A stretch of DNA of 64,000 nt from Streptomyces zingiberis (lineage in GTDB: Bacteria > Actinomycetota > Actinomycetes > Streptomycetales > Streptomycetaceae). Both the position numbers and the translations under genes were made by a program. The notes under the pieces are model-generated. The model did not search any database and was not told where the DNA came from. It worked only from the letters and a program-made list of their open reading frames with translations. The stretch lies in the NCBI RefSeq assembly GCF_012034935.1, contig NZ_JAATEN010000030.1, positions 1 to 64,000 of the forward strand, read 5' to 3'. Shown here in pieces: positions 28,290 through 36,506 of this stretch (the stretch's first letter is position 1; every line of letters begins with the position of its first letter).

Positions 28290-29087
28290 TCAGATTCCCG
28301 GGGTGAAGGTGGAGGACCAGACCTGGAGGTCGCCGATGAGACGGTCCCACAGTCCGGTGACGAGCAGCAGGCCCACCGCGACCAGCATCAGTCCGCCGGC
28401 CCGCATCACCCACACATGGTGGCGGCGGACCCAGCCGAAGGCGCCGAGCATCCGCCGGAACGCGACGGCGGCCAGCAGGAACGGCAGTCCCAGGCCGAGG
28501 CAGTAGGCGACGGTGAGCAGCGCGCCGCGGCCGGCGCTGGCCTCGTTGAAGGCGAGGGCGTTGACGGCGGCGAGGGTCGGGCCGATGCAGGGCGTCCAGC
28601 CGATGCCGAAGAGGACGCCCAGCAGCGGCGCCCCGGCCAGACCGGTCGTGGGCCTGCGGTGGAAGCGGAACTCCCGCTGGGTGAAGCCGCCGAGGATCCC
28701 GGTGAAGGCCAGGCCCATCACGATGGTGAGCCCGCCCAGCACCCTGGTGATCGTCTCCCGGTGCTCCTCCAGGACGAAGCCGAAGTTGCCGAAGAGGGCG
28801 CCGTAGGAGGTGAAGACGGCGGTGAAGCCCGCGACGAAGAGCGCGGCCCCGGCCGCCATGCGGCCCCGGCGCGCCTCCGCCAGGTCGGTGCCGCTGACCC
28901 CGGTGACATAGCTGAGGTAACCCGGCACCAGCGGGAGGACGCACGGCGAGAAGAAGGAGACCAGCCCCGCGAGGACGGCGATGGGCAGGGCGAGCAGCAG
29001 CGCCCCGCTCAGCACGGTCCGGTCGAGCGTCCCGGCGGCCAGACCGGCGACCTCGGCGACATCGGCTGGAGGGAACACGGCGATCAC
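28290..29087 (-). CDS. ccdA: Cytochrome c biogenesis protein CcdA
   Basis: A 265-residue DsbD-type membrane electron carrier that passes reducing power across the membrane to ResA. It has six helices and two conserved Cys sites: SFFSPCVLPLVPGYLSYVTG (first helix) and GIGWTPCIGPTLAAVNALAF (fourth). GTG at 29087 overlaps the resA stop (GTGA). The stop is 3 bases from the resB start, consistent with one operon. Confidence 0.93.
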   Translation of the reverse strand: MIAVFPPADVAEVAGLAAGTLDRTVLSGALLLALPIAVLAGLVSFFSPCVLPLVPGYLSYVTGVSGTDLAEARRGRMAAGAALFVAGFTAVFTSYGALFGNFGFVLEEHRETITRVLGGLTIVMGLAFTGILGGFTQREFRFHRRPTTGLAGAPLLGVLFGIGWTPCIGPTLAAVNALAFNEASAGRGALLTVAYCLGLGLPFLLAAVAFRRMLGAFGWVRRHHVWVMRAGGLMLVAVGLLLVTGLWDRLIGDLQVWSSTFTPGI

Positions 29088-29701
29088 TTCTCCGCGATCA
29101 GCGGTTCGATCATCTCGCGCAACTCGTCCTCACCCAGCGGCTTCAGCGCGCGGGCGGCGATCTTCCCGTCCCGGTCGATGACGAGCGTGGACGGGATGGC
29201 CTTGGGGTTGAGGCTGCCCTTGGGGAAGCGGAGCATCAGCTTGCCGGCCGGGTCGTAGAGACTCGGATACGGCACCTCGAACTCCTTCTCGAACTTCCGT
29301 GCCGGGGTGATGTTCGGGTCCCGGGTGTTGATCCCGAGGAACTCCACGCCCCGGTCGCGGGTGTCGTCCGCCACCTTCACCAGGTGCGGCATCTCCGCCC
29401 GGCAGGGGGCGCACCAGGAGCCCCAGACGTTGACGACGACGACCTTGCCCGCGTAGTCCGCGAGCGCGGCCCGCTCGCCGTCCACGGTCTCGCCGGAGAG
29501 GTCGGGCGCGGGCCGCCGGTCGCCCTTCGCCGCCCGGTCGACGCCACCGTCCCCGGCCACGAAGCCGGTGTTGCCCGAGCCGCCGGTGCTCTCGCCGCCT
29601 CCGCAGCCCGAGAGCAGCACCAGTCCGGCGGCCACGGCTGCCGTGAGGGCGGTGGCGCGGCGGCGGGGCGCGCGGTCCCGGCGGGTGTCGCATCCACTCA
29701 T
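29084..29701 (-). CDS. resA: ResA/TlpA-like thiol-disulfide oxidoreductase lipoprotein
   Basis: A 205-residue thioredoxin-fold protein that reduces the apocytochrome c CxxCH disulfide. The N-terminus is an Arg-rich lipoprotein signal with lipobox LLSGC (Cys at about residue 31). The redox site is WGSWCAPCRAEMP (CxxC, about residues 95-107), followed by GINTRDPNITPARKFEKE and PSTLVIDRDG with the cis-Pro region. ATG at 29701. It is first gene of the resA-ccdA-resB-ccsB operon, and its stop overlaps ccdA. Confidence 0.92.
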   Translation of the reverse strand: MSGCDTRRDRAPRRRATALTAAVAAGLVLLSGCGGGESTGGSGNTGFVAGDGGVDRAAKGDRRPAPDLSGETVDGERAALADYAGKVVVVNVWGSWCAPCRAEMPHLVKVADDTRDRGVEFLGINTRDPNITPARKFEKEFEVPYPSLYDPAGKLMLRFPKGSLNPKAIPSTLVIDRDGKIAARALKPLGEDELREMIEPLIAEK

Positions 29702-29868
29702 GTGAAAAGTTTCGCATGACCGATTCGGGGATCTTCCCGGCCCCCCTCCCGGGCCCCTTCCCCGCCCTGGGCGCGGCCGGGCCGGGCGCGCGGACGGCTC
29801 CGCGCCCGGCCGGTGGCCGCCGGGTCCCGCGCGGGGATCCGCCCGGCGGCCGTGTGATCAGGCGCCGC

Positions 29869-30828
29869 TCAGGCCCCGAACCCCTTGGCGCCCTTGACCG
29901 GCTTGGCGCCCGCGAGCAGATGCGGCGGCACGAGGTCCCGGGCCGGCTCGGTGTAGCCCACCGACACGATCCGGTCACCCTGGAAGGTGAAGGTGGTGAG
30001 GCTGGCCAGGGTGCACTGCCGCTTCCGCGGGTCGTGCCACAGCCTCCGCTTCTCCACGAAGCTGCGCACGACCCAGATGGGGAGCTGGTGGCTGACGGCC
30101 AGCGCCTCGTGGCCGCGCGCGGCGTCCCGGGCCGCGAACAGCGCGGCCTGCATCCGGGCCACCTGCTCGGCGTAGGGCTCGCCCCAGGACGGCCGGAAGG
30201 GGTTGGTCAGATGGCGCCAGTTCCCGGGGCGGCGCAGCGCGCCGTCGCCGACCCCGAAGGTCTTGCCCTCGAAGACGTTGGCGGCCTCGATCAGCCGCTC
30301 GTCGGTGGCGACCTCCAGCGCGTGCGACCGCGCCACGGGGGCCGCCGTCTCCTGGGCCCGCTCCAGCGGGGAGGCGACGACATGGGTGAGGTCGCGGTGC
30401 GCCAGGTGCTCCGCGACCCGGTCGGCCATCTTCCGGCCGAGTTCGGAGAGGTGGTAGCCGGCCCGGCGGCCGTAGAGCACGCCGCCGGGGTTCTCCACCT
30501 CGCCGTGGCGCATCAGATGGACGACGGTGATCGCGTCGTCCCCACCGGATCCACCGGACCCGCCGGACCCACCGGACCCGCCGGACCCGCCGGACCCGCC
30601 GGACCCGCCGGACCCACCGTCCCACCCGGGGCCGTGGTCCTCACCGTCCCCCGGACCCGCCGGACCCGCCGGACCGCCCGCCGCAGTGCCGCCCGCCGCC
30701 ATACCCGCCGTCCTCTCGTCCCCCGCGCCGTTCGTGCCGTTCGCCCCGCGCGCCCCGCTGCCGCGGCCCGGATCTCCCTCGTCCCCCGTGCCGGGACCGT
30801 GTCCTCTCGCGCCCTCCCCGGCCGTCAC
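29869..30828 (-). CDS. Histidine phosphatase (phosphoglycerate mutase-like) family protein
   Basis: A 319-residue protein whose conserved part starts near residue 105: VVHLMRHGEVENP has the RHGE catalytic motif, SPLERAQET follows, then HEALAVSHQLPIW with the second His. The first about 100 residues are low complexity and include a run of Ser-Gly-Gly repeats encoded by 9-bp units. GTG at 30828 overlaps the hemL stop by 4 bases and has GGAGG 7 bases upstream, so the extension seems to be translated. An internal ATG (MAAGGTAAGG) is the alternative. Substrate is unknown. Coupling to hemL and proximity to cytochrome c genes is conserved-looking context. Confidence 0.87.
   Translation of the reverse strand: MTAGEGARGHGPGTGDEGDPGRGSGARGANGTNGAGDERTAGMAAGGTAAGGPAGPAGPGDGEDHGPGWDGGSGGSGGSGGSGGSGGSGGSGGSGGDDAITVVHLMRHGEVENPGGVLYGRRAGYHLSELGRKMADRVAEHLAHRDLTHVVASPLERAQETAAPVARSHALEVATDERLIEAANVFEGKTFGVGDGALRRPGNWRHLTNPFRPSWGEPYAEQVARMQAALFAARDAARGHEALAVSHQLPIWVVRSFVEKRRLWHDPRKRQCTLASLTTFTFQGDRIVSVGYTEPARDLVPPHLLAGAKPVKGAKGFGA
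30541..30618. repeat. 9-bp repeat encoding Ser-Gly-Gly run
   Basis: About eight copies of ccgccggac-type 9-mers within the phosphatase N-terminus; on the coding strand they give SGG repeats. Confidence 0.85.
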
Positions 30829-32144
30829 GCCCCGGCCTCCGGGGTCGCGGCGGCGGCCGCCTGGGCCGCCGCGGGCAGGGCCGCCGCGATCCGCTCCACC
30901 GCCGCGGCATCGTGGGCGCTGGAGACGAACCACGACTCGAACGCGGACGGCGGCAGGTAGACCCCCCGCTCCAGCATCGCGTGGAAGAAGGCCGTGAAGC
31001 GGTACGCCTCCTGGGCCTTCGCGCCCGCGTAGTCGGTCACCGGCGCCTCGGTGAAGAAGACGGAGAACATGTTGCCCGCCGTCTGCACCCGGTGCGCCAC
31101 GCCCTCCTTCGCCAGCGCCTCGGTGACCAGCTCGCGCACCTCGGCGGAGACCGCGTCCACCGCCTCGTACGCGGCGGCGCCGAGCTGGCGGAGCTGGGCG
31201 ACGCCGGCCGCGGTGGCGACGGGGTTCCCGGAGAGCGTGCCCGCCTGGTAGACGGGGCCCGCCGGGGCGAGCGCCGCCATGACGTCGGCCCGGCCGCCGA
31301 AGGCCGCCGCCGGGAAGCCGCCGCCCATGACCTTGCCGAAGGTCATCAGGTCCGGGCGCACCCCGTCGATCCCGTACCAGCCGGCCCGGGAGACCCGGAA
31401 GCCGGTCATGACCTCGTCGGAGACGTAGAGCGCGCCGTGCTCCCGGCAGAGGGCGGCGAGCCCCTCGTTGAAACCGGGCAGCGGCGGGACGACGCCCATG
31501 TTGCCCGGCGAGGCCTCGGTGATCACACAGGCGATCTCACCGGGGTGGGCGGCGAAGGCGGCGCGGACGGCCTCCAGGTCGTTGTACGGCAGCACGACCG
31601 TCTCGCCGGCCTGGGCGCCCGTGACCCCGGGGGTGTCGGGCAGCCCGAACGTCGCCACCCCGGAGCCGGCCGAGGCCAGCAGGGCGTCCACGTGCCCGTG
31701 GTAGCAGCCGGCGAACTTGACCACCTTGGCCCGCCCGGTGAAGCCCCGCGCCAGCCGGATCGCCGACATCGTCGCCTCGGTGCCGGAGGAGACCAGCCGC
31801 ACCTGCTCCACCGGCGCCACACGCGCCACGATCTCCTCGGCCAGCTCGACCTCGCCCTCGCCCGGCGTGCCGAAGGAGGTACCGCGCTCCACCGCCGCCC
31901 GGACGGCCTCCAGGACGGCCGGGTGGGAATGGCCGAGGATCATCGGCCCCCAGGAGCAGACGAGGTCGACGTACTCGCGGCCGTCGGCGTCGGTGAGATA
32001 CGGGCCGGTACCGGACACCATGAACCGGGGCGTTCCACCCACGGCGCCGAACGCGCGGACCGGGGAGTTCACGCCACCGGGGGTCACGGCGGCCGCACGG
32101 TCGAAGAGCGCCTGGGAGAGCGGGGCTTCATACGGGAAAGACAC
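30825..32144 (-). CDS. hemL: Glutamate-1-semialdehyde 2,1-aminomutase
   Basis: A 439-residue PLP enzyme that converts glutamate-1-semialdehyde to 5-aminolevulinate, the step after HemA. Motifs are GGVNSPVRAFGAVGG at the N-terminus, VSSGTEATMSAIRLARG, KFAGCYHGH, LYVSDEVMTGFRV and the PLP lysine in MTFGKVMGGGFPAAAFGG (about residue 272). The length is standard. It lies apart from the hemACDB operon at 48.9-54.3 kb but beside cytochrome c maturation genes. Its stop overlaps the phosphatase start by 4 bases. Confidence 0.96.
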   Translation of the reverse strand: MSFPYEAPLSQALFDRAAAVTPGGVNSPVRAFGAVGGTPRFMVSGTGPYLTDADGREYVDLVCSWGPMILGHSHPAVLEAVRAAVERGTSFGTPGEGEVELAEEIVARVAPVEQVRLVSSGTEATMSAIRLARGFTGRAKVVKFAGCYHGHVDALLASAGSGVATFGLPDTPGVTGAQAGETVVLPYNDLEAVRAAFAAHPGEIACVITEASPGNMGVVPPLPGFNEGLAALCREHGALYVSDEVMTGFRVSRAGWYGIDGVRPDLMTFGKVMGGGFPAAAFGGRADVMAALAPAGPVYQAGTLSGNPVATAAGVAQLRQLGAAAYEAVDAVSAEVRELVTEALAKEGVAHRVQTAGNMFSVFFTEAPVTDYAGAKAQEAYRFTAFFHAMLERGVYLPPSAFESWFVSSAHDAAAVERIAAALPAAAQAAAAATPEAGA

Positions 32145-32346
32145 TGTGATCCTGACCTGCGGGGAGGGAACGGGGGCAGCGCGGGGGCCCGGACGAGCGG
32201 CCGTACGGCGGCACGGCGGGCACGCCGCCGGCGCCCGCGCCGGGACCGGGCGCGGTGACCGTTCCTCCCACCGTTGAGACGAGGAGACCGGCCGTCCGTA
32301 CGTCTGCGAGACTGGACCTGCTGGAAGTTAAGTCACGCAAGCCATG

Positions 32347-32417
32347 GTCTCAGAGCCCCGCAGGATCGTGCACAGCCGGGCGTTTCACCCGCCGGTCCCG
32401 GGGGAGGTCTCTGAGAC
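32347..32417 (+). other. Possible structured 5' region before conserved hypothetical gene
   Basis: A perfect 9-bp inverted repeat, GTCTCAGAG (32347-32355) and CTCTGAGAC (32409-32417), encloses 53 bases that contain a further G/C hairpin. It ends about 48 bases before the next gene. It could be a folded leader RNA or paired operators. The rest of the 32145-32464 gap holds no gene. Confidence 0.35.
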
Positions 32418-32464
32418 GATGATCGGGTTGCGCGGCCCTGGCCGCGACTGTTCGGGTGGAGACT

Positions 32465-33046
32465 ATGCATCGCGGTGGCGGACCGGGCGAGGGGACCGAC
32501 GACCTGGACCCCGAGCGCGCCCGCTCCCCCCGTGCGGCCCGTCGGGGCAAGGGCCGGCACCGGGGAGAGGGCGTGCCGGAGAAACCGAGGGGGATCAGGA
32601 GTGGCCGGGTGGGGGTGACCTACAAATACTTCGGTGCGCCCGACGGTGCGACCGCCGCCCGCGTCCCCGTCTCCATGCGCCCCGAGGAACTCGGCGGTGA
32701 CGAGCTGGGCATGGGGGGCATGTTCACGAAGATCAAGCCGGAGACGATGGCCGCCATGGTCCTCACCGGCATCGAGGGCATGCCGCTGCACAAGGTCCCG
32801 CCGCTGGAGCTGGTCGTCCTCCACCCCGACTACGCCGTCGTCAAACTGCCGGTCACGGCCGTCGACCCGCTGCGCGGGATCGGCGAGGAGGCGGTCGGCG
32901 CCGCGGCCTTCATCTGGTCCACGGTCCCCGACCGCGGCGGCCCGCGCGACGCCTTCACCGTCTACCAGCTCCTCCACGAGTGGCAGGACTTCTCCGAGCG
33001 CCTCCACCACGCGGGGCACCAGCCCTACTGCCTGGTGTGGCCCTGA
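32465..33046 (+). CDS. Conserved actinobacterial hypothetical protein
   Basis: The last about 145 residues look conserved: VTYKYFGAPDGATAARVPVS, MRPEELGGDELGMGGMFTKI, LHPDYAVVKLPVTAVDPLRG and a C-terminus ending LHEWQDFSERLHHAGHQPYC. I know this as an uncharacterised Streptomyces family and see no motif that gives a function. The N-terminal about 48 residues are Arg/Gly-rich and may not be translated. ATG at 32465 has GGTGGAG a few bases upstream; a GTG at 32614 would start at the conserved block. A possible structured leader precedes it. Confidence 0.7.
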   Translation: MHRGGGPGEGTDDLDPERARSPRAARRGKGRHRGEGVPEKPRGIRSGRVGVTYKYFGAPDGATAARVPVSMRPEELGGDELGMGGMFTKIKPETMAAMVLTGIEGMPLHKVPPLELVVLHPDYAVVKLPVTAVDPLRGIGEEAVGAAAFIWSTVPDRGGPRDAFTVYQLLHEWQDFSERLHHAGHQPYCLVWP

Positions 33047-33245
33047 GCGTTCCGGCGTCACCCGGGCGCGAGCCCCGGCGCCCGGCGGCGGAGGCGCGGT
33101 CCACGGGTCCCGCCCTCGGGTTCGGCCCCTCGACCCCTCCGCCCCGGTACGCCTGACAGGCCCCTGACACCCACCCGGGATCACCCCCGGGACTCGGCCG
33201 GCACCTCCACACGCACGGCCGAATGGCCCGAATTGTCCACCCTGG

Positions 33246-33266
33246 GTATGTTCGAAAGGGACATAC
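33246..33266 (+). promoter_or_regulatory. Inverted repeat and GGGTAT -10-like element before csbD-like gene
   Basis: GTATGT (33246-33251) and ACATAC (33261-33266) form an inverted repeat with 9-base spacer. It overlaps GGGTAT (33244-33249), the -10 form used by SigB-type stress promoters. I could not find a convincing -35 GNNT/GTTT at 14-16 bases. Confidence 0.4.
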
Positions 33267-33287
33267 GAGACCCGAGGGAGGACCGCC

Positions 33288-33569
33288 ATGGGCGGCGAGA
33301 GCTCGCTGAACAAGGGCAAGGGCAAGGCGAAGGAGATGGCCGGGAAGGCGACCGGCGACGAGCGGCTGGCCGCCGAGGGCCGGACCGACCAGCTCCGGAG
33401 CAAGGGCGAGGACGCCATGAAGAGCGCCACGCAGCGCGCCAAGGGCGTCGCGGACTCCCTGCGCCACCGGGACAAGGGCAAGGGCTCGGGACCGGGCGCC
33501 GGTGGGGGCGGCGGTGCGGGCGAGGGCCGGTCCGGGGGCGACGGCGGATCCGGGCACGAGACCGGCTGA
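33288..33569 (+). CDS. CsbD-like stress protein
   Basis: A 93-residue hydrophilic protein. Residues 5-55 follow the CsbD pattern of Lys/Glu/Gly/Ala repeats: LNKGKGKAKEMAGKATGDER and AAEGRTDQLRSKGEDAMKSA. The tail is Gly-rich. CsbD-like proteins are small, abundant general-stress proteins of unknown mechanism, often SigB-controlled. ATG at 33288 has GGGAGGA 7-8 bases upstream. An inverted repeat with a SigB-like -10 lies just ahead. Confidence 0.8.
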   Translation: MGGESSLNKGKGKAKEMAGKATGDERLAAEGRTDQLRSKGEDAMKSATQRAKGVADSLRHRDKGKGSGPGAGGGGGAGEGRSGGDGGSGHETG

Positions 33570-33743
33570 CGCCCCACGGACCTTCCCGTGCGTTTCCGTG
33601 CGTTTCCGGGGCCCGGATCCTCCGGTGCGTGCAGCCGGGGCGGACACCGAGGACGACGTCCGGCGGCTGCGGCCGGCCCGCGAGGCCGTCGGCCCGGACC
33701 CGGCCGGTGCCAGGAGCGGGGGCCGGCCCGGCAAAGCCGAAGG

Positions 33744-33796
33744 GGTCCGGAAGGATCCCGAGGGGGGTCCGGAAGGGTCCCGAGTGGTCCGGAAAC
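33744..33796. repeat. Three 20-22-bp direct repeats
   Basis: ggtccggaagg(a/g)tcccgag units begin at 33744, 33766 and (partial) 33786 in the 537-base gap between csbD-like and khtU-like genes. I see no gene there. Confidence 0.6.
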
Positions 33797-33960
33797 CAGG
33801 ACCCGGGACGCCAGGGACCGCGACAACGGAAGGCCGGCCGAACCTCCGGCCGCCCGAGGCGGCCCCGGGCCCCAGGCCGGGGTGGTGTGGACCGTGGGGT
33901 GTGAGCCGTGCGACCTGCCGGGCCACCGCGGGCCACCCGCTCCGCGCGCTGACCTCCGAG

Positions 33961-34020
33961 CGCTGACGCGCCTCCGCCCCGAACCCGACCGTGGGTCCGG
34001 GGCGGAGGCGCGCGTCAGCG
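33961..34020 (-). terminator. Long hairpin downstream of khtU-like gene
   Basis: Arms at 33961-33981 and 33998-34020 pair over about 20 bp with one 2-base bulge, with extra ACCC/GGGT pairing in the loop. It lies 3' of the minus-strand antiporter gene. Confidence 0.75.
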
Positions 34021-34106
34021 CGCCAGACTCCGGGCGCCAGACTCCGGGCGCCAGACTCCGGGCGCCAGGCTCCGGGCTCCGGGCTCCGGGCTCCGGGCTC
34101 CGGGCG
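34021..34106. repeat. 14-bp and 7-bp tandem repeats after khtU-like stop
   Basis: Four copies of cgccagactccggg (34021-34076, the last with ggc) pass directly into about five 7-bp gctccgg units that reach the antiporter stop at 34107. Confidence 0.85.
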
Positions 34107-35636
34107 TCAGGCTCCGGGGTTGGTGCGCGCGGCCGCCGAACTGTCCGTTCCGGCATCACCACCGCCACCACCGCCACCGCCACCGTCACCGGCGGCCCCC
34201 GAAGCGGACCCGTTACCGGCGCCGTTGCCCGCACCGGCACTCCCGGCCCCGCTCGTCCCGGCCCCGCTCGTCCCGATACCGCCGGCCGTCCCGGCGCCGC
34301 GGGCCCCGTTGCCCGTACCGCTGACACTGCCCGTACCGGCCCCGTCGCCCGTCCCGGCGCCGCGAGCCCCGTTGCCCGTCCCGGTGTCACCGCCCGTCCC
34401 GGCGGCCGGGCCGCCGTCCGTGCCGGTGCCGCTGCCGGTCCCCGGGCCGCCGCTCCCCGCCGGGGGCGGCGCCGTGCGCGCGAGGACGTGGCGCAGCCGC
34501 ATCGCGACGGGTTCGGTGTAGCGGGCGGTCAGCGGGCCGAGGATGACGAGCAGCAGCACGTAGGCCGTGGCCAGCGCGCCGAGCTGCGGTTCGACACCGG
34601 CGCCGATCGCCAGCCCGGCGATGACGATGGAGAACTCGCCGCGTGCCACCAGGGCACCGCCGGCGCGCCAGCGGCCCTTCTCGCCGATGCGCGCCCGCTT
34701 CGCCGCCCAGTACCCCGTCGCGATCTTGGTGAGGGCGGTGACCACCGCCAGCACCAGTGCCGGGAAGATCACCGGCGGTATGGTCGAGGGGTCGGTGTGC
34801 AGCCCGAAGAAGACGAAGAAGACCGCGGCGAAGAGGTCCCGGAGCGGCACCAGCACGTTGTGCGCCCCCTCCGCCACCTCCCCGGAGAGCGCGATGCCGA
34901 CCAGGAACGCGCCGACCGCCGCCGAGACCTGCAGTTGCTGGGCGATCCCCGCCACCAGCAGCGTCAGGCCCAGCACGACCAGCAGCAGCTTCTCCGGGTC
35001 GTCCGTGGAGACGAACCGCGAGATGTGGCGGCCGTAGCGCACGGCGACGAAGAGCACGAGCCCCGCCACCCCGAGCGCGATGCCCAGCGTCACACTGCCC
35101 GCGGCGATGGAGAGCCCGGCGACCAGCGCCGTGAGGACGGGCAGGTACACCGCCATCGCCAGGTCCTCCAGCACCAGGATGGAGAGGATCACCGGCGTCT
35201 CCCGGTTGCCGACCCGCCCCAGGTCGCCCAGCACCTTGGCGATGACACCGGAGGACGAGATCCAGGTGACACCGGCCAGCACCACCGCCGCGACCGGCCC
35301 CCAGCCCAGCAGCAGCGCCGCGGCCGCCCCGGGCAGCGCGTTGAGGGCGCAGTCGACGATCCCGGCCGGGTACTGCTTGCGGAGGTTGCTCACCAGGTCG
35401 GTGGCGCTGTACTCCAGCCCGAGCATCAGCAGCAGCAGGACGACGCCGATCTCCGACGCCTGGGCGACGAACTCCTCGCTGGCGCCCAGCGGCAGCAGGC
35501 CGCCCTGGCCGAAGGCCAGCCCGGCGAGGAGGTAGAGCGGGATCGGCGAGAAACCGTAGCGGCCGGCGAAGCGGCCGAGGAGGCCGAGGGCCAGGACGAT
35601 GCCGCCGAGTTCGATCAGGAATATCGCTTCGTGCAT
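34107..35636 (-). CDS. K+/H+ antiporter, CPA2 family (KhtU/KefB-like)
   Basis: A 509-residue CPA2 monovalent cation/proton antiporter with 12-13 membrane helices in the first about 390 residues. Landmarks are the CPA2 N-terminus LIELGGIVLALGLLGRFAGR, the GLEYSATDL segment, ISSSGVIAKVL and the ion-site region LSILVLEDLAMAVYLPVL (LED). The last about 115 residues are a Gly/Thr/Ala/Ser repeat tail without domain signature, encoded by GC-rich repeats. The KTN domain typical of KefB is absent; instead a separate TrkA-C protein is encoded 4 bases upstream, the arrangement of khtTU. The TrkA-C partner would gate K+ efflux. Confidence 0.88.
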   Translation of the reverse strand: MHEAIFLIELGGIVLALGLLGRFAGRYGFSPIPLYLLAGLAFGQGGLLPLGASEEFVAQASEIGVVLLLLMLGLEYSATDLVSNLRKQYPAGIVDCALNALPGAAAALLLGWGPVAAVVLAGVTWISSSGVIAKVLGDLGRVGNRETPVILSILVLEDLAMAVYLPVLTALVAGLSIAAGSVTLGIALGVAGLVLFVAVRYGRHISRFVSTDDPEKLLLVVLGLTLLVAGIAQQLQVSAAVGAFLVGIALSGEVAEGAHNVLVPLRDLFAAVFFVFFGLHTDPSTIPPVIFPALVLAVVTALTKIATGYWAAKRARIGEKGRWRAGGALVARGEFSIVIAGLAIGAGVEPQLGALATAYVLLLVILGPLTARYTEPVAMRLRHVLARTAPPPAGSGGPGTGSGTGTDGGPAAGTGGDTGTGNGARGAGTGDGAGTGSVSGTGNGARGAGTAGGIGTSGAGTSGAGSAGAGNGAGNGSASGAAGDGGGGGGGGGDAGTDSSAAARTNPGA

Positions 35637-35640
35637 CCGG

Positions 35641-36111
35641 TCATTCCCGTTCGAGGATCGCGGCGGCGGCGTCGACGCCTTCGCGGGTGCCGATGACGAT
35701 GAGCGTGTCGCCCCCGGCCAGCCGGAAGGCGGGGCTCGGCGAGGGGATCGCCTCGGCCCGGCGCAGCACCGCGACGACCGAGGCGCCCGTCTCCGTGCGC
35801 AGGCAGGTGTCGCCCAGCACCCGGCCGTTCCAGTGCGAGGTGGCGCCCAGCGGGACGCGCTCGGCGACCAGGCCGAGGTCCGTGGTGTGGAGGAGGCTGG
35901 GGTTGTGGTCGTGCGGCGTCAGCGTGTCGGCCAGCAGGGCCGCCTCCGCCCCGGTGAGGTGCAGGGACAGCGCGCAGGCGTCGGGGTCGTCGGAGCGGTA
36001 CGCGTTGAGGCTGCGCGTGCCGTCGCGGTGCGCGACGACCGACAGCCGCCGGCGCTCCCGTGTGGTCAGTTCGTACTGGACACCGATGCCGGGCAGTGGT
36101 GTCGTGCTCAT
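35641..36111 (-). CDS. TrkA-C domain regulator of K+/H+ antiporter (KhtT-like)
   Basis: A 156-residue soluble protein. The C-terminal RCK/TrkA-C domain is visible from GRVLGDTCLRTETGASVVAV to LAGGDTLIVIGTREGVDAA (about residues 85-150). The N-terminal domain (LPGIGVQYELTTRERRRLSV) matches KhtT, where it contacts the antiporter. ATG at 36111 gives this family start; an upstream frame is not supported. Its stop is 4 bases from the antiporter start, so the two are cotranscribed. In B. subtilis KhtT binds cyclic di-AMP and confers its control; that this one does is inference. Confidence 0.85.
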   Translation of the reverse strand: MSTTPLPGIGVQYELTTRERRRLSVVAHRDGTRSLNAYRSDDPDACALSLHLTGAEAALLADTLTPHDHNPSLLHTTDLGLVAERVPLGATSHWNGRVLGDTCLRTETGASVVAVLRRAEAIPSPSPAFRLAGGDTLIVIGTREGVDAAAAILERE

Positions 36112-36506
36112 CCGTGGAGCCCCCACGCCGACCCCCTCCTTCTGACGTCGCGGCTCTCCCGGAGTCGCTGTCTGCGCTGTTCCCGCCGTTGGCGGCGGAC
36201 GCGGCACCCTGCCGTGTCCCCATCAAACCCTGCCATACACGCGCCGGCCGGACCGCACGGCGAGGGGCCCTGAACCGCGCCGGACGGCGGTGCCCCGGCC
36301 CCGCCGCCGCGGTGACCGCTCCGTTCCCCTCACCGCCCGCCGATGTCCGCACATGTCAGGCGCCGGTCCCCCGGTCGGACCCTCCGCTGATCCGATCGGC
36401 GGGGGCATATCCTTCGAGCGGACGATCACGCCCGGCCGGTGGCCCCCACAGCGGTCGGCGAGGCCCGCAGAGCGCGTAACGCCAACCAGCCCGCAACGGA
36501 GGCACC
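36112..36506. other. Divergent promoter gap between khtT-like and SDR genes
   Basis: About 395 bases containing the start regions of two divergent genes. A few A+T-richer patches (near 36225-36245 and 36405-36425) are likely promoter sites. I could not identify clear elements, and no gene is seen. Confidence 0.4.
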
